A stretch of 64,000 nucleotides of DNA from Porticoccus sp950063125 (GTDB lineage Bacteria; Pseudomonadota; Gammaproteobacteria; Pseudomonadales; Porticoccaceae), in assembly GCF_963973895.1 (NCBI RefSeq), contig NZ_CAXBBF010000001.1, one strand, 5' to 3'. Positions 53,037 to 61,937 of the stretch are shown here, in pieces. The notes under the pieces are model-generated. The model was not told the origin of the DNA, did not search any database, and saw nothing but the letters and a program-made list of their open reading frames with translations. The number at the start of each line of letters is the position of its first letter. The stretch's first letter is position 1. A program made the translations under genes and the position numbers.

Positions 53037-54102
53037 CAAGGTGATGGTCATGGCCGGCGGCACTGGTGGGCACGTGTTCCCCGCTCTGGCGGTGGCGCAT
53101 GTCCTGCGTGCGCGAGATATTGCGGTGTGCTGGCTCGGCACCCGGCGCGGTATCGAGGCCGAACTGGTGCCCGCCAATCGTTTCCCGATCCGTTATATCG
53201 AAGTGGCGGGGTTGCGCGGAAAGGGGTGGCGCAAACTGATCAGTGCACCCTGGCAGTTGTTGCGGGCACTTTCTCAGGCCATCGCCGTATTGCGCAGCGA
53301 GCGGCCGGATGTGGTGCTTGGCTTTGGCGGGTTTGCCTCTGGCCCCGGTGGCCTGGCGGCCAAATTGCTGGGTATTCCGCTGGTTATTCACGAGCAGAAT
53401 GCCGTGGCCGGGACCACCAACCGTTTGCTGGCGAAGGTAGCCAACCGGGTGCTGTCGGCGTTCCCCGATGCCCTGCCTGACGCGGTGTGGACCGGCAATC
53501 CGGTGCGGTCCGAGATTGCCGCGCTCGGTGCTCCGCAGCAACGAATTGCCCTGGCGGACAGGCCCCGCCATCTTCTGGTGCTGGGCGGTAGCCTCGGTGC
53601 GCTGGCCATTAATCAGCTCCTGCCGGCGGCACTGGCACTGCTGCCTGAAGCCCGGCGGCCTGTCGTCCTTCATCAGTGTGGCAGGGACCATGTGGATGCC
53701 ACTGCTGCGGCCTATGAGCAACAGGGTGTGAATGCCGAGATCGAGCCGTTTATCAAGGAGATGGCCGAGGCCTATGGCTGGGCGGATATGGTGGTTTGCA
53801 GGGCAGGTGCCCTGACTGTCTCCGAGCTGGCGTCGGCGGGCATCGGTGCCATTCTCATTCCGTACCCCCACGCCATTGACGACCACCAGACCGGCAACGG
53901 CCAGTGGTTGGTGGCCGAGGGCGCGGCCGACATGATCCAGCAACAGGACCTGACCGCTGAAAAACTGGCGATATTGCTGGCGGACTGGCTGACGGATGCC
54001 GCCCAGCTGCAACAGCGTGCGCTGAATGCGCGAAAACTCGCCAGACCCGATGTGGCAGAGACCATAGCCGAAATTTGCGAGGAGGTTTGCCGTGGGCGAT
54101 AA
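53017..54102 (+). CDS. murG: UDP-GlcNAc:lipid I GlcNAc transferase MurG
   Basis: MurG adds GlcNAc to lipid I, forming lipid II at the inner face of the membrane. It is a GT-B enzyme with the Gly-rich MAGGTGGHVFPALAVA at the N-terminus, FGGFASGPGGLAAKL, HEQNAVAGTTNR and CRAGALTVSELA. GTG 53017 lies within ftsW, with GGTGAG upstream. The length of 361 is normal. The stop overlaps murC by 11 bp. Confidence 0.97.
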   Translation: MTERSCNKVMVMAGGTGGHVFPALAVAHVLRARDIAVCWLGTRRGIEAELVPANRFPIRYIEVAGLRGKGWRKLISAPWQLLRALSQAIAVLRSERPDVVLGFGGFASGPGGLAAKLLGIPLVIHEQNAVAGTTNRLLAKVANRVLSAFPDALPDAVWTGNPVRSEIAALGAPQQRIALADRPRHLLVLGGSLGALAINQLLPAALALLPEARRPVVLHQCGRDHVDATAAAYEQQGVNAEIEPFIKEMAEAYGWADMVVCRAGALTVSELASAGIGAILIPYPHAIDDHQTGNGQWLVAEGAADMIQQQDLTAEKLAILLADWLTDAAQLQQRALNARKLARPDVAETIAEICEEVCRGR

Positions 54103-55516
54103 AGGCTTTCATCCCGTACCGGAAATGCGCCGTATCCGCCGTATCCACTTTATTGGTATTGGTGGCAGCGGCATGTGTGGCATCGCCGAAGTATTACTGA
54201 ATCAGGGGTACCTGATTTCCGGTTCCGATCTGGCGGACAACAGCAATATTGTCAGGCTGCGTCAACTCGGTGTCAGGATTACGCTGGGGCATGCGGCCGA
54301 GCATATTGCGGATGCGGACGTGGTGGTGCAGTCCTCCGCTGTGGATGAAAGCAACCCCGAGATTGTCAGTGCGCGGGAACGGCGCATTCCGGTTGTTCGC
54401 CGCGCGGAAATGCTGGCGGAGCTGATGCGCTATCGACACGGTATTGCGGTGGCGGGTACGCACGGTAAAACCACTACCACCAGTTTGCTGGCATCGGTAC
54501 TGGCCGCCAGTGGCAAGGACCCGACCTTTGTCATCGGCGGACTGGTGAAGAGCGCGGGAACCAACGCGCGGTTGGGGGAGAGCCGCTACCTGGTGGCCGA
54601 AGCGGATGAGAGCGATGCCTCTTTTCTCCACCTCCAGCCGATGGTGGCCATCGTGACCAATATCGATGCCGACCACATGGAAACCTACGGATTTGATTTC
54701 AACCGGCTCAAGCAGACGTTTGTCGAGTTTTTGCACAACCTGCCGTTTTACGGGTTGGCGGTGCTGTGTATTGACGAGCCGGTGATCCGCGAAATTCTGC
54801 CGCTGGTGTCGCGCCCGGTGCTGACCTACGGCTTTGCGGAGGATGCCGATTTTCGCATTGACCGGGTCAGTATTCAGCAGAACAACAGTCATTTTGTGAT
54901 CTATCGGCCCGACCATGCCGAGCCCCTGCCTATCTCCCTGAATATTCCCGGGGAGCACAACGTGTTGAATGCGGCGGCGGTGGTGGCTGTCGCCACCGAT
55001 GAAGGTGTCGACGACCAGGCCATCCAGCGTGGGCTTGCCAATTTCCAGGGAGTGGGTCGACGTTTTGAAATTTACGGTGAATACCCCGTGAGCGGTGGCA
55101 CGGCCATGCTGGTGGACGACTATGGTCATCACCCGAAAGAAGTGGCCGTGACGATCAAAGCCGTGCGTGAGGGATGGCCCGAGCGGCGTCTGGTCATGGT
55201 TTTCCAGCCACACCGCTACACCCGCACCCGCGACCTCTACGAAGATTTTGTACAGGTGCTATCCGGTTGCGATGTGCTGGTTCTGCTGGAGGTTTATCCC
55301 GCCGGTGAAGAAGAGATCCCCGGTGCGGACAGCCGCGCCCTGTGTCGCAGTATTCGTCAGCGCGGGCTGGTGGAACCGATCTATGTGAAAGACATTGAAG
55401 CGGTCGGTGACGTGCTGAAAGACCTGCTCCGCGACGGTGATCTGGTGATGACCCAGGGGGCGGGCAGTGTAGGCCGGCTGGTGAAACTGCTTGACGATCG
55501 ACAATTGGTCCAGTGA
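54092..55516 (+). CDS. murC: UDP-MurNAc:L-alanine ligase MurC
   Basis: MurC adds the first amino acid, L-alanine, to UDP-MurNAc. The N-terminal Rossmann-like FIGIGGSGMCGIAEVL, the ATP loop GTHGKTTTTSLLA near residue 125, and DDYGHHPKEV are present. The start is GTG 54092 with a perfect GAGGAGG ribosome site. The length of 474 is normal. Confidence 0.97.
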   Translation: MGDKGFHPVPEMRRIRRIHFIGIGGSGMCGIAEVLLNQGYLISGSDLADNSNIVRLRQLGVRITLGHAAEHIADADVVVQSSAVDESNPEIVSARERRIPVVRRAEMLAELMRYRHGIAVAGTHGKTTTTSLLASVLAASGKDPTFVIGGLVKSAGTNARLGESRYLVAEADESDASFLHLQPMVAIVTNIDADHMETYGFDFNRLKQTFVEFLHNLPFYGLAVLCIDEPVIREILPLVSRPVLTYGFAEDADFRIDRVSIQQNNSHFVIYRPDHAEPLPISLNIPGEHNVLNAAAVVAVATDEGVDDQAIQRGLANFQGVGRRFEIYGEYPVSGGTAMLVDDYGHHPKEVAVTIKAVREGWPERRLVMVFQPHRYTRTRDLYEDFVQVLSGCDVLVLLEVYPAGEEEIPGADSRALCRSIRQRGLVEPIYVKDIEAVGDVLKDLLRDGDLVMTQGAGSVGRLVKLLDDRQLVQ

Positions 55517-55519
55517 AAC

Positions 55520-56461
55520 ATGACAGAGAGAACGATGGCAGTCAGTGAGGCAATGAAACAGAAATATGGCCGGGTGGGCGTGCTCTACGGGGGTGCCTCT
55601 GCTGAGCGGGAGATTTCACTGATTTCCGGTAGCTCGGTGATCGCTGCCCTACAGCGCAGCGGTGTGGATCTGGTGGCCATTGATGTGGGTGCCGACCTGT
55701 TGCAGCAATTGCCACAGCTGTCACTGACGCGGGTGTTGATCATGCTGCACGGGCCCGGTGGTGAAGACGGCTCCCTGCAGGGTGCCCTGCAGTTTCTCGG
55801 TCTGCCCTATACCGGCAGCGGCGTATTTGCCTCCGCGCTGGCCATGGACAAATTGCACAGTAAACAGTTCTGGCAGGGCGTGGGGTTGCCCACGGCAAAA
55901 TTTGCGGTATTGAACGACAGTACCGACTGGCAGGAAACACTTGATGCCCTGGGCGGGGTGGTGATGGTCAAACCGTCCCATGAAGGATCCAGTCTCGGCA
56001 TGACCCGGGCGGACAGTGCCGCTGAGTTGAAGAAAGCGTGGGTTGAGGCCGCCGCGCTGGATAGCAGTGTGATTGCCGAACAGTGGATCAGCGGCGCCGA
56101 GTACACCGTGGCGCTGCTCAACGGTGAGGTGTTGCCGCCGATCAGGCTGGAGACCGACCACAGTTTTTACGATTACAACGCCAAATATCTGGCCGATGAC
56201 ACCCGCTATCTATGCCCCTGTGGGCTGGATCGGGATCGGGAGGCCGAACTCAAAGCGTTGGCTCTGGCGGCGTTTAACAGCCTCGGTTGCAGTGGCTGGG
56301 GGCGGGTCGATGTGATGTGTGATCAGACCGGTGCTTTCCAGTTGCTGGAAGTCAACACAGTACCGGGTATGACCGACCACAGTTTAGTGCCTATGGCGGC
56401 GAAGGCGGCGGGCTACAGCTTTGATGAGCTGGTATTGAAGATTCTCGATACCTCTCTTTGA
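55520..56461 (+). CDS. ddlB: D-alanine--D-alanine ligase Ddl
   Basis: Ddl joins two D-alanines for MurF. It is an ATP-grasp enzyme with VLYGGASAEREISLISG (about 20-36), MLHGPGGEDGSLQG, VKPSHEGSSLGM and the metal-binding LLEVNTVPGMTDHSLVPMAA. The length of 313 is normal. ATG 55520 is used, but ATG 55535 and 55553 are also possible because no start has a strong ribosome site. It lies 3 bp after murC. Confidence 0.97.
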   Translation: MTERTMAVSEAMKQKYGRVGVLYGGASAEREISLISGSSVIAALQRSGVDLVAIDVGADLLQQLPQLSLTRVLIMLHGPGGEDGSLQGALQFLGLPYTGSGVFASALAMDKLHSKQFWQGVGLPTAKFAVLNDSTDWQETLDALGGVVMVKPSHEGSSLGMTRADSAAELKKAWVEAAALDSSVIAEQWISGAEYTVALLNGEVLPPIRLETDHSFYDYNAKYLADDTRYLCPCGLDRDREAELKALALAAFNSLGCSGWGRVDVMCDQTGAFQLLEVNTVPGMTDHSLVPMAAKAAGYSFDELVLKILDTSL

Positions 56462-56539
56462 AAGCGCTTTGAAAGTCCCTCGGGGACGAGTGATACAACT
56501 GAATATTTGGCAAGACAACAACGGAGAGATAGCAGAGCG

Positions 56540-57370
56540 ATGGCAGGCAAGTTACCAAAGACGGCAGGGGCCAAACGGCGGGGCGAAGCGAAGCTCTGGC
56601 GTGAGCGCCTGGCCTGGCTGCAACGCAGCCTGTCGCTGCTGATGCTGAGTGGCTTGCTGGTCGGCAGTGGTTGGGGTGCGTGGCTGGTGTTCGAGAAAGT
56701 CGATGCGCCCATCGGGGTGATCCTGGTGCGGGGGCAATATACCCAGGTGGATCAGGCGCAGATTCAGAAGATGGTTGAGCCGCTATTGAGTGGTGGTTTT
56801 ATCAGCCTCGACCTGCAAAGGATCCGCGACGGTCTGGAGCAACACCCCTGGATTGAGGAAGCAAGCATCAGTCGCCAGTGGCCGGACAGTCTGGTGATCC
56901 GGCTGGTAGAGGAGGTGCCCATAGCCCGCTGGGGCAACAGTGCGTTCCTCAACCATCGCGGGGAGCGGCTGGAAATAGGCGACAACAGCATGCTGTCACA
57001 CCTGCCGGTGTTGGAAGGCGTTGAACGCAGTGAGCGACAGATGATGCGCTCCTACCGGCAGATGGTGCAGATGCTTCAACCGGCCGAATTGCGTATTGCA
57101 GCGTTGAAACGTGATGCCCGGGATGCCTGGCGACTGACACTGACCAACGATCTGGAGCTGGTGATCGGCCGGGATCAGATCATCGAAAAAATGCGCCGTT
57201 TTCTGCTGGTCTGGGATCAGCACCTGAAGACGCGGGCGACAGAGGTTGACCGGGTAGATATTCGTTATGACAACGGTGTCGCGGTGCAGTGGATGAAAAA
57301 ACCTGCGCAACAGGCGCAACTTAAACAACAGCAATTATCAATGGCATCTGGCGAACCAGAGCAAGTATGA
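56540..57370 (+). CDS. ftsQ: Cell division protein FtsQ
   Basis: FtsQ is a bitopic membrane protein that recruits FtsL and FtsB to the septum. It has a basic cytosolic tail, one membrane helix (about 32-52), then a POTRA domain (about 58-127, VRGQYTQVDQAQIQKMV) and the FtsQ beta domain. ATG 56540 is chosen with GGAGAG upstream; a TTG at 56507 has no ribosome site. It has 276 residues, as in E. coli. The stop overlaps an ftsA start candidate. Confidence 0.94.
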   Translation: MAGKLPKTAGAKRRGEAKLWRERLAWLQRSLSLLMLSGLLVGSGWGAWLVFEKVDAPIGVILVRGQYTQVDQAQIQKMVEPLLSGGFISLDLQRIRDGLEQHPWIEEASISRQWPDSLVIRLVEEVPIARWGNSAFLNHRGERLEIGDNSMLSHLPVLEGVERSERQMMRSYRQMVQMLQPAELRIAALKRDARDAWRLTLTNDLELVIGRDQIIEKMRRFLLVWDQHLKTRATEVDRVDIRYDNGVAVQWMKKPAQQAQLKQQQLSMASGEPEQV

Positions 57371-57378
57371 GGTCGAGA

Positions 57379-58617
57379 ATGGCGAACTCAAATGACGAAC
57401 AACTCATTGTCGGGCTGGATATCGGCACATCAAAAGTCGTGACGATCGTGGGGCTGGCGGGACCCGGTGGCACACTGGAAATCGTCGGTACCGGGCTGCA
57501 CCCTTCTTCCGGTTTGAAAAAGGGTGTGGTGGTCAACATCGAGTCCACGGTTCATTCCATTCAGCGGGCAATTGAAGAAGCCGAGTTGATGGCGGGGTGC
57601 CATATTCACTCGGTCTATGTGGGGATCGCCGGCAGTCACATCCGCAGCCTGAACTCCCACGGTATCGTGGCCATTCGCGATCGCGAGGTGCTGCCCCTGG
57701 ATATTGAACGGGTTATCGATGCGGCGCGGGCCGTGGCGATTCCCGCTGACCAGGAGATCCTCCACGTTCTGCCCCAGGAATTCATTATCGACAATCAGGA
57801 GGGGGTTCGCGAACCGCTCGGCATGTCGGGCGTCCGTTTGGAGGCCAAGGTGCATCTGGTGACCTGCGCTGCGAATGCCGCCCAGAACATTAAAAAATGT
57901 ATTCGGCGCTGCGGCCTTGATGTCGACGACATTATTCTCGAGCAGCTGGCCTCTTCCTATGCCGTACTCACCGAAGATGAGAAGCAGCTCGGTGTCTGCC
58001 TGGTGGACATTGGTGGCGGTACCACGGATATCGCGATTTTCACTGACGGTGCCATTCGTCATACCGGAGTCATTCCCATCGCCGGGGATCAGGTGACCAA
58101 TGACATTGCCCATGCCCTGCGCACACCCACCGCACACGCCGAAGAATTGAAGGTCAAGTATGCCTGTGCGCTGGCCAAGCTGACCGGTCCGGACGAGACC
58201 GTCAAAGTGCCCAGTGTCGGCGATCGTGCACCGCGGGACCTGTCCCGGCAGGCCCTGGCTGAAGTGGTCGAACCGCGCTACGACGAACTGTTCACCCTGG
58301 TGCAGGCGGAGTTGCGTCGCAGCGGCTTTGAGGACCTGGTGGCCGCCGGTGTCGTTCTGACCGGTGGCACTTCGAAGATGGAGGGGGTCATCGAACTGGC
58401 GGAAGAGATCTTCCACATGCCGGTGCGCGTTGGCTCGCCACACAATATCAAGGGGTTGGCCGATATTGTCGACAACCCGATCTACTCCACTGGCGTCGGA
58501 CTGCTGCTCTATGGCTTGCAGCAACAGCAGGACGGTACCCGTCCCGTGCGACGCCGGGAGAGCGTCAAGGAAAGTTTTATTGCCCGGCTGAAAAGCTGGT
58601 TTCAGGGAAATTTGTAA
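57379..58617 (+). CDS. ftsA: Cell division protein FtsA
   Basis: FtsA is an actin-like ATPase that tethers FtsZ to the membrane. Motifs are VGLDIGTSKVVTIVG (phosphate 1), VDIGGGTTDIAIF (phosphate 2) and GVVLTGGTSKMEG (adenosine). The C-terminal amphipathic helix (SFIARLKSWFQGNL) is the membrane anchor. ATG 57379 has GAGG 6 nt upstream; ATG 57367, which overlaps the ftsQ stop (ATGA), is the alternative. The length of 412 is normal. Confidence 0.97.
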   Translation: MANSNDEQLIVGLDIGTSKVVTIVGLAGPGGTLEIVGTGLHPSSGLKKGVVVNIESTVHSIQRAIEEAELMAGCHIHSVYVGIAGSHIRSLNSHGIVAIRDREVLPLDIERVIDAARAVAIPADQEILHVLPQEFIIDNQEGVREPLGMSGVRLEAKVHLVTCAANAAQNIKKCIRRCGLDVDDIILEQLASSYAVLTEDEKQLGVCLVDIGGGTTDIAIFTDGAIRHTGVIPIAGDQVTNDIAHALRTPTAHAEELKVKYACALAKLTGPDETVKVPSVGDRAPRDLSRQALAEVVEPRYDELFTLVQAELRRSGFEDLVAAGVVLTGGTSKMEGVIELAEEIFHMPVRVGSPHNIKGLADIVDNPIYSTGVGLLLYGLQQQQDGTRPVRRRESVKESFIARLKSWFQGNL

Positions 58618-58655
58618 TTTTTTAACGCAGTTATACCAAATGAGGGGTATTTATC

Positions 58656-59840
58656 ATGTTTCAAATCGTGGATAGCGCACCGGATAGCGCAGAAATCAAA
58701 GTAATAGGCGTCGGAGGCGGTGGCGGAAACGCTGTCCGCCATATGATGAGCAGCTGTGTGGACGGGGTAGAGTTTATCTGCGCCAATACCGATGCTCAGG
58801 CACTCAAGGACCTGGGGCACGCCACCATCCTGCAGTTGGGTAATGGCCTCACCAAGGGACTGGGTGCGGGTGCCAACCCTGAAGTGGGGCGTCATGCTGC
58901 CATGGAAGATCGCGAACGTATCGCCGATGTTCTGCAGGGCGCCGATATGGTGTTCATCACAGCTGGCATGGGTGGCGGGACCGGTACCGGTGCTGCGCCC
59001 ATTGTGGCCGATGTGGCCCGTGAGCTGGGTATTCTGACCGTGGCAGTGGTCACGCGGCCGTTTATGTTCGAGGGCCGCAAGCGTATGGCCATCGCCGAAG
59101 AGGGCCTGAAAGAACTGAAAGACCGGGTGGACTCACTGATCACAGTGCCCAATGAGAAATTGCTGCAGGTGCTCGGTAAAACCACCAGTCTGCTGGAGGC
59201 TTTCAAGGCGGCCAACGATGTGTTGCTGGGTGCCGTGCAGGGGATTGCCGACCTGATTATCCGTCCCGGTATGATCAACGTGGATTTCGCCGATGTGCGC
59301 ACCGTAATGTCCGAAATGGGTCAGGCGATGATGGGTACCGGCGAAGCCACGGGCGAAGATCGTGCCCGGATCGCCGCTGAAACAGCGATTCACAGCCCCC
59401 TGCTGGAAGACATCAACCTGCAGGGTGCCCGCGGTATTCTGGTCAACATCACCGCCGGTCCCGACCTGTCTCTGGGTGAGTTCTCCGATGTGGGTGACAC
59501 CGTAGAAGCTTTTGCCTCCGATAACGCCACCGTCGTGGTGGGGACAGTGATCGACCCGGAAATGGGTGATCGTCTGCGGGTCACGGTCGTGGCCACTGGT
59601 CTGGGGCAGCCCGCACTGGAGCGCAAAGCTCCGTCCAAAGTTGTCGACAACGGCCATGTGGCGCCAATTCACATGCGCAAGAGCAGTGGTGAAACCGACT
59701 ACGATGCCCTGGAAAAACCCACCGTCATCCGGCGCGGGTCCAGTGGTGGCGAGGCGGTGGCACGCAAGCTTGACCCCCGTGCCGATGCCGACATGGACTA
59801 TCTGGATATTCCGGCATTTCTGCGTCGTCAGGCCGACTGA
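58656..59840 (+). CDS. ftsZ: Cell division tubulin FtsZ
   Basis: FtsZ is the tubulin-like GTPase that builds the Z-ring. The tubulin signature GGGTGTGAAP is at about residues 107-116, with VGGGGGNAVRHM near the N-terminus. A linker of about 55 residues leads to the conserved C-terminal peptide DYLDIPAFLRRQAD, the docking site for FtsA, ZipA and MinC. The length of 394 is normal. It lies 38 bp after ftsA and is followed by a likely terminator that closes the dcw cluster. Confidence 0.99.
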   Translation: MFQIVDSAPDSAEIKVIGVGGGGGNAVRHMMSSCVDGVEFICANTDAQALKDLGHATILQLGNGLTKGLGAGANPEVGRHAAMEDRERIADVLQGADMVFITAGMGGGTGTGAAPIVADVARELGILTVAVVTRPFMFEGRKRMAIAEEGLKELKDRVDSLITVPNEKLLQVLGKTTSLLEAFKAANDVLLGAVQGIADLIIRPGMINVDFADVRTVMSEMGQAMMGTGEATGEDRARIAAETAIHSPLLEDINLQGARGILVNITAGPDLSLGEFSDVGDTVEAFASDNATVVVGTVIDPEMGDRLRVTVVATGLGQPALERKAPSKVVDNGHVAPIHMRKSSGETDYDALEKPTVIRRGSSGGEAVARKLDPRADADMDYLDIPAFLRRQAD

Positions 59841-59870
59841 CCGTCGTACGTTATCCGGACCCACAAGGTG

Positions 59871-59911
59871 AACCGCCAGTGACACCCCTCAAATGTCTGG
59901 CGGTTTGCTTT
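59871..59911 (+). terminator. Likely terminator after ftsZ
   Basis: A 9-bp stem AACCGCCAG / CTGGCGGTT with extra ACA/TGT pairing in the loop is followed by a broken T-run (TTTGCTTT). It marks the end of the dcw cluster, 30 bp past the ftsZ stop. Confidence 0.65.
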
Positions 59912-59982
59912 ATGGAGCTGTGGGCAGAGTTCTGCTAGTATTGCCGACAGTTTTTTGTAATTTTGGCAGGTATTCGTAACGC

Positions 59983-60897
59983 ATGATTCGACAGCGTACT
60001 TTGAACAACATGATTCGCGCCACGGGTGTGGGTCTCCACACTGGCGAGAAAGTCTACCTGACCCTCCATCCAGCCCCAGTCAACACCGGCATTATCTTTC
60101 GTCGAACCGACCTCGATCCCGTGGTGGAAATTCACGCCAAGGCTGAAAATGTCGGTGAGACCACCCTGTCCACCACCCTGGTGAACGGCGACGTCAAGGT
60201 GTCCACTGTGGAGCACCTGTTGTCCGCCATGGCCGGTCTTGGTATCGACAATGCCATTATCGATGTCACGGCGCCGGAAGTGCCGATCATGGATGGCAGT
60301 GCCGGACCTTTTGTATTCCTGCTGCAATCTGCGGGTATCCGCGAGCAGGAAGAACCGAAACGGTTCATTCGTATCCTGAAGCCGATCACGGTGACTGATG
60401 GGGACAAATCGGCATCCCTGCGACCGTTTAACGGCTTCAAGGTGACGTTTTCCATCGATTTTGATCACCCGGTATTTCACAACCGGACACTTAAGGCGGA
60501 AGTGGATTTTTCCACCACCTCCTTTGTGAAGGAAGTCAGCCGGGCCCGTACCTTTGGGTTCATGCACGAAATTGAATACCTGCGCTCCATGGGCCTGGCC
60601 CGGGGGGGCAGCATGGACAATGCTATTGTCGTAGACGAGTATCAGGTGTTAAATGAGGACGGTCTTCGCTACGAAGACGAATTCGTCAAGCACAAGATAC
60701 TCGATGCCATTGGTGACCTGTACCTGCTTGGCAACAGCCTGATCGGCGAATTTGTTGCGCACAAATCCGGTCATGGACTGAACAATGCTTCGCTGCGTCA
60801 ATTGATTGCGCAGAAAGACGCCTGGGAAATGGTCACCTTCGAAGAAGATGAAGCCGATGTGCCGATTTCCTATATCAAGCCAATGGTCACCGCCTAG
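59983..60897 (+). CDS. lpxC: UDP-3-O-acyl-GlcNAc deacetylase LpxC
   Basis: LpxC is the zinc deacetylase of the committed step of lipid A synthesis. The zinc ligand His78 is in VEHLLSAMAG; the other ligands are in KHKILDAIGD; the catalytic His lies in HKSGHGLNN. The length of 304 is normal. It is separated from ftsZ by 142 bp with a terminator, as in other gammaproteobacteria. In E. coli its level is set by FtsH, which recognises the C-terminus. Confidence 0.98.
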   Translation: MIRQRTLNNMIRATGVGLHTGEKVYLTLHPAPVNTGIIFRRTDLDPVVEIHAKAENVGETTLSTTLVNGDVKVSTVEHLLSAMAGLGIDNAIIDVTAPEVPIMDGSAGPFVFLLQSAGIREQEEPKRFIRILKPITVTDGDKSASLRPFNGFKVTFSIDFDHPVFHNRTLKAEVDFSTTSFVKEVSRARTFGFMHEIEYLRSMGLARGGSMDNAIVVDEYQVLNEDGLRYEDEFVKHKILDAIGDLYLLGNSLIGEFVAHKSGHGLNNASLRQLIAQKDAWEMVTFEEDEADVPISYIKPMVTA

Positions 60898-60939
60898 CGT
60901 GAGCTGTTGTGCAGAGCCAAAGAGGGTGATCGTCAACCC

Positions 60940-61860
60940 GTGAATATCATTTTTATCGGTAACCGCAAGGGAAAAACCTGGACGCTGACCCTGAACAACT
61001 GGGCCAAATTCCTGTTGTCCATGTGCCTGCTGGGTTTGCCTGTGTCCGGTGGCATATACCTCGGCATGCAGCTCGGTGAAAGCAAGGTGGATGACCGGCT
61101 GATGGACTACATGCAGCAGGAGCTGGCCGAGCAGCAGGCCAATCTCGACGCGGGCCGTGAAGAGGCCAGACAAAAGGTGGCGGCTCTCACCAAAAAACTG
61201 GCTGCCCTGCAAACCCGCCTGTTGCGATTGGATGCACTGGGAGCGCGGCTGGCAAGCCTCGCCGATCTCGAAGACGGTGAGTTTGATTTCAGCCTACAAC
61301 CGGCTATCGGTGGCCCAGAGCTGGAGCCCCTCGCGCTTGAGTACAGCCACACTGAACTGGACCTCATGTTCGCCCAGCTTCAGTCCCAGGTAGAAAACCG
61401 TGAAGGCCAGCTCGGTGTCCTCGAATCACTGATGCTGGACCGCCAGCTTAATGGTCAGAGCCAACCGGCTGGACGGCCGGTTCTGAAAGGTTGGCTGTCC
61501 TCCCGCTACGGCAGGCGAACCGATCCTTTTAGTGGCCACCGCGCCTGGCATAACGGCATCGATTTTGCCGGCCAGGAAGGGGATCAGATCGTTGCGGTTG
61601 CCTCTGGTGTGGTCACCCGGGCGGGTCGACACAGCGGCTATGGTGAACTGGTCGAGGTGGATCACGGTGAAGGTTACCTGACACGCTATGCCCACAACCG
61701 CGAAAACCTGGTGAAGGCGGGCGATACCGTCAAGCAGGGTGATGTGATTGCCCTGATGGGCAGTAGCGGCCGCTCAACCGGTCCCCACGTTCACTTCGAA
61801 GTCTACAAGAATGGTCGTTCGGTCGATCCGGCCAGTTATATCCGACGCACCATCCGCTAG
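60940..61860 (+). CDS. Membrane-anchored M23 family metallopeptidase
   Basis: This is a likely peptidoglycan endopeptidase (LytM fold) acting in the periplasm. An N-terminal membrane helix (about 24-45) is followed by a coiled-coil (about 55-175) and a LytM domain (about 185-306). All zinc ligands are present: HNGIDFAG supplies His and Asp, and HVHFEV supplies the HxH pair, so it should be active rather than an EnvC-like activator. GTG 60940 gives NIIFIGNRKGK as the N-terminus; TTG 60907 is less likely. It lies between lpxC and secA, the slot of the regulator secM in E. coli. Confidence 0.88.
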   Translation: MNIIFIGNRKGKTWTLTLNNWAKFLLSMCLLGLPVSGGIYLGMQLGESKVDDRLMDYMQQELAEQQANLDAGREEARQKVAALTKKLAALQTRLLRLDALGARLASLADLEDGEFDFSLQPAIGGPELEPLALEYSHTELDLMFAQLQSQVENREGQLGVLESLMLDRQLNGQSQPAGRPVLKGWLSSRYGRRTDPFSGHRAWHNGIDFAGQEGDQIVAVASGVVTRAGRHSGYGELVEVDHGEGYLTRYAHNRENLVKAGDTVKQGDVIALMGSSGRSTGPHVHFEVYKNGRSVDPASYIRRTIR

Positions 61861-61937
61861 CGCTCCCATCTGTTCAAACCCCACACCCGCACGTTTTTCA
61901 GGGCGCATTGGCGCATCTTGTGATACTGGATTTGATA

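Noticed and set aside
52969..54012. 347-codon open frame antisense to murG
   Set aside because: Shadow of murG, Gln/Arg/His-rich with no family resemblance.
57430..58524. 364-codon open frame antisense to ftsA
   Set aside because: Shadow of ftsA; no recognisable fold, and ftsA is complete and conserved.
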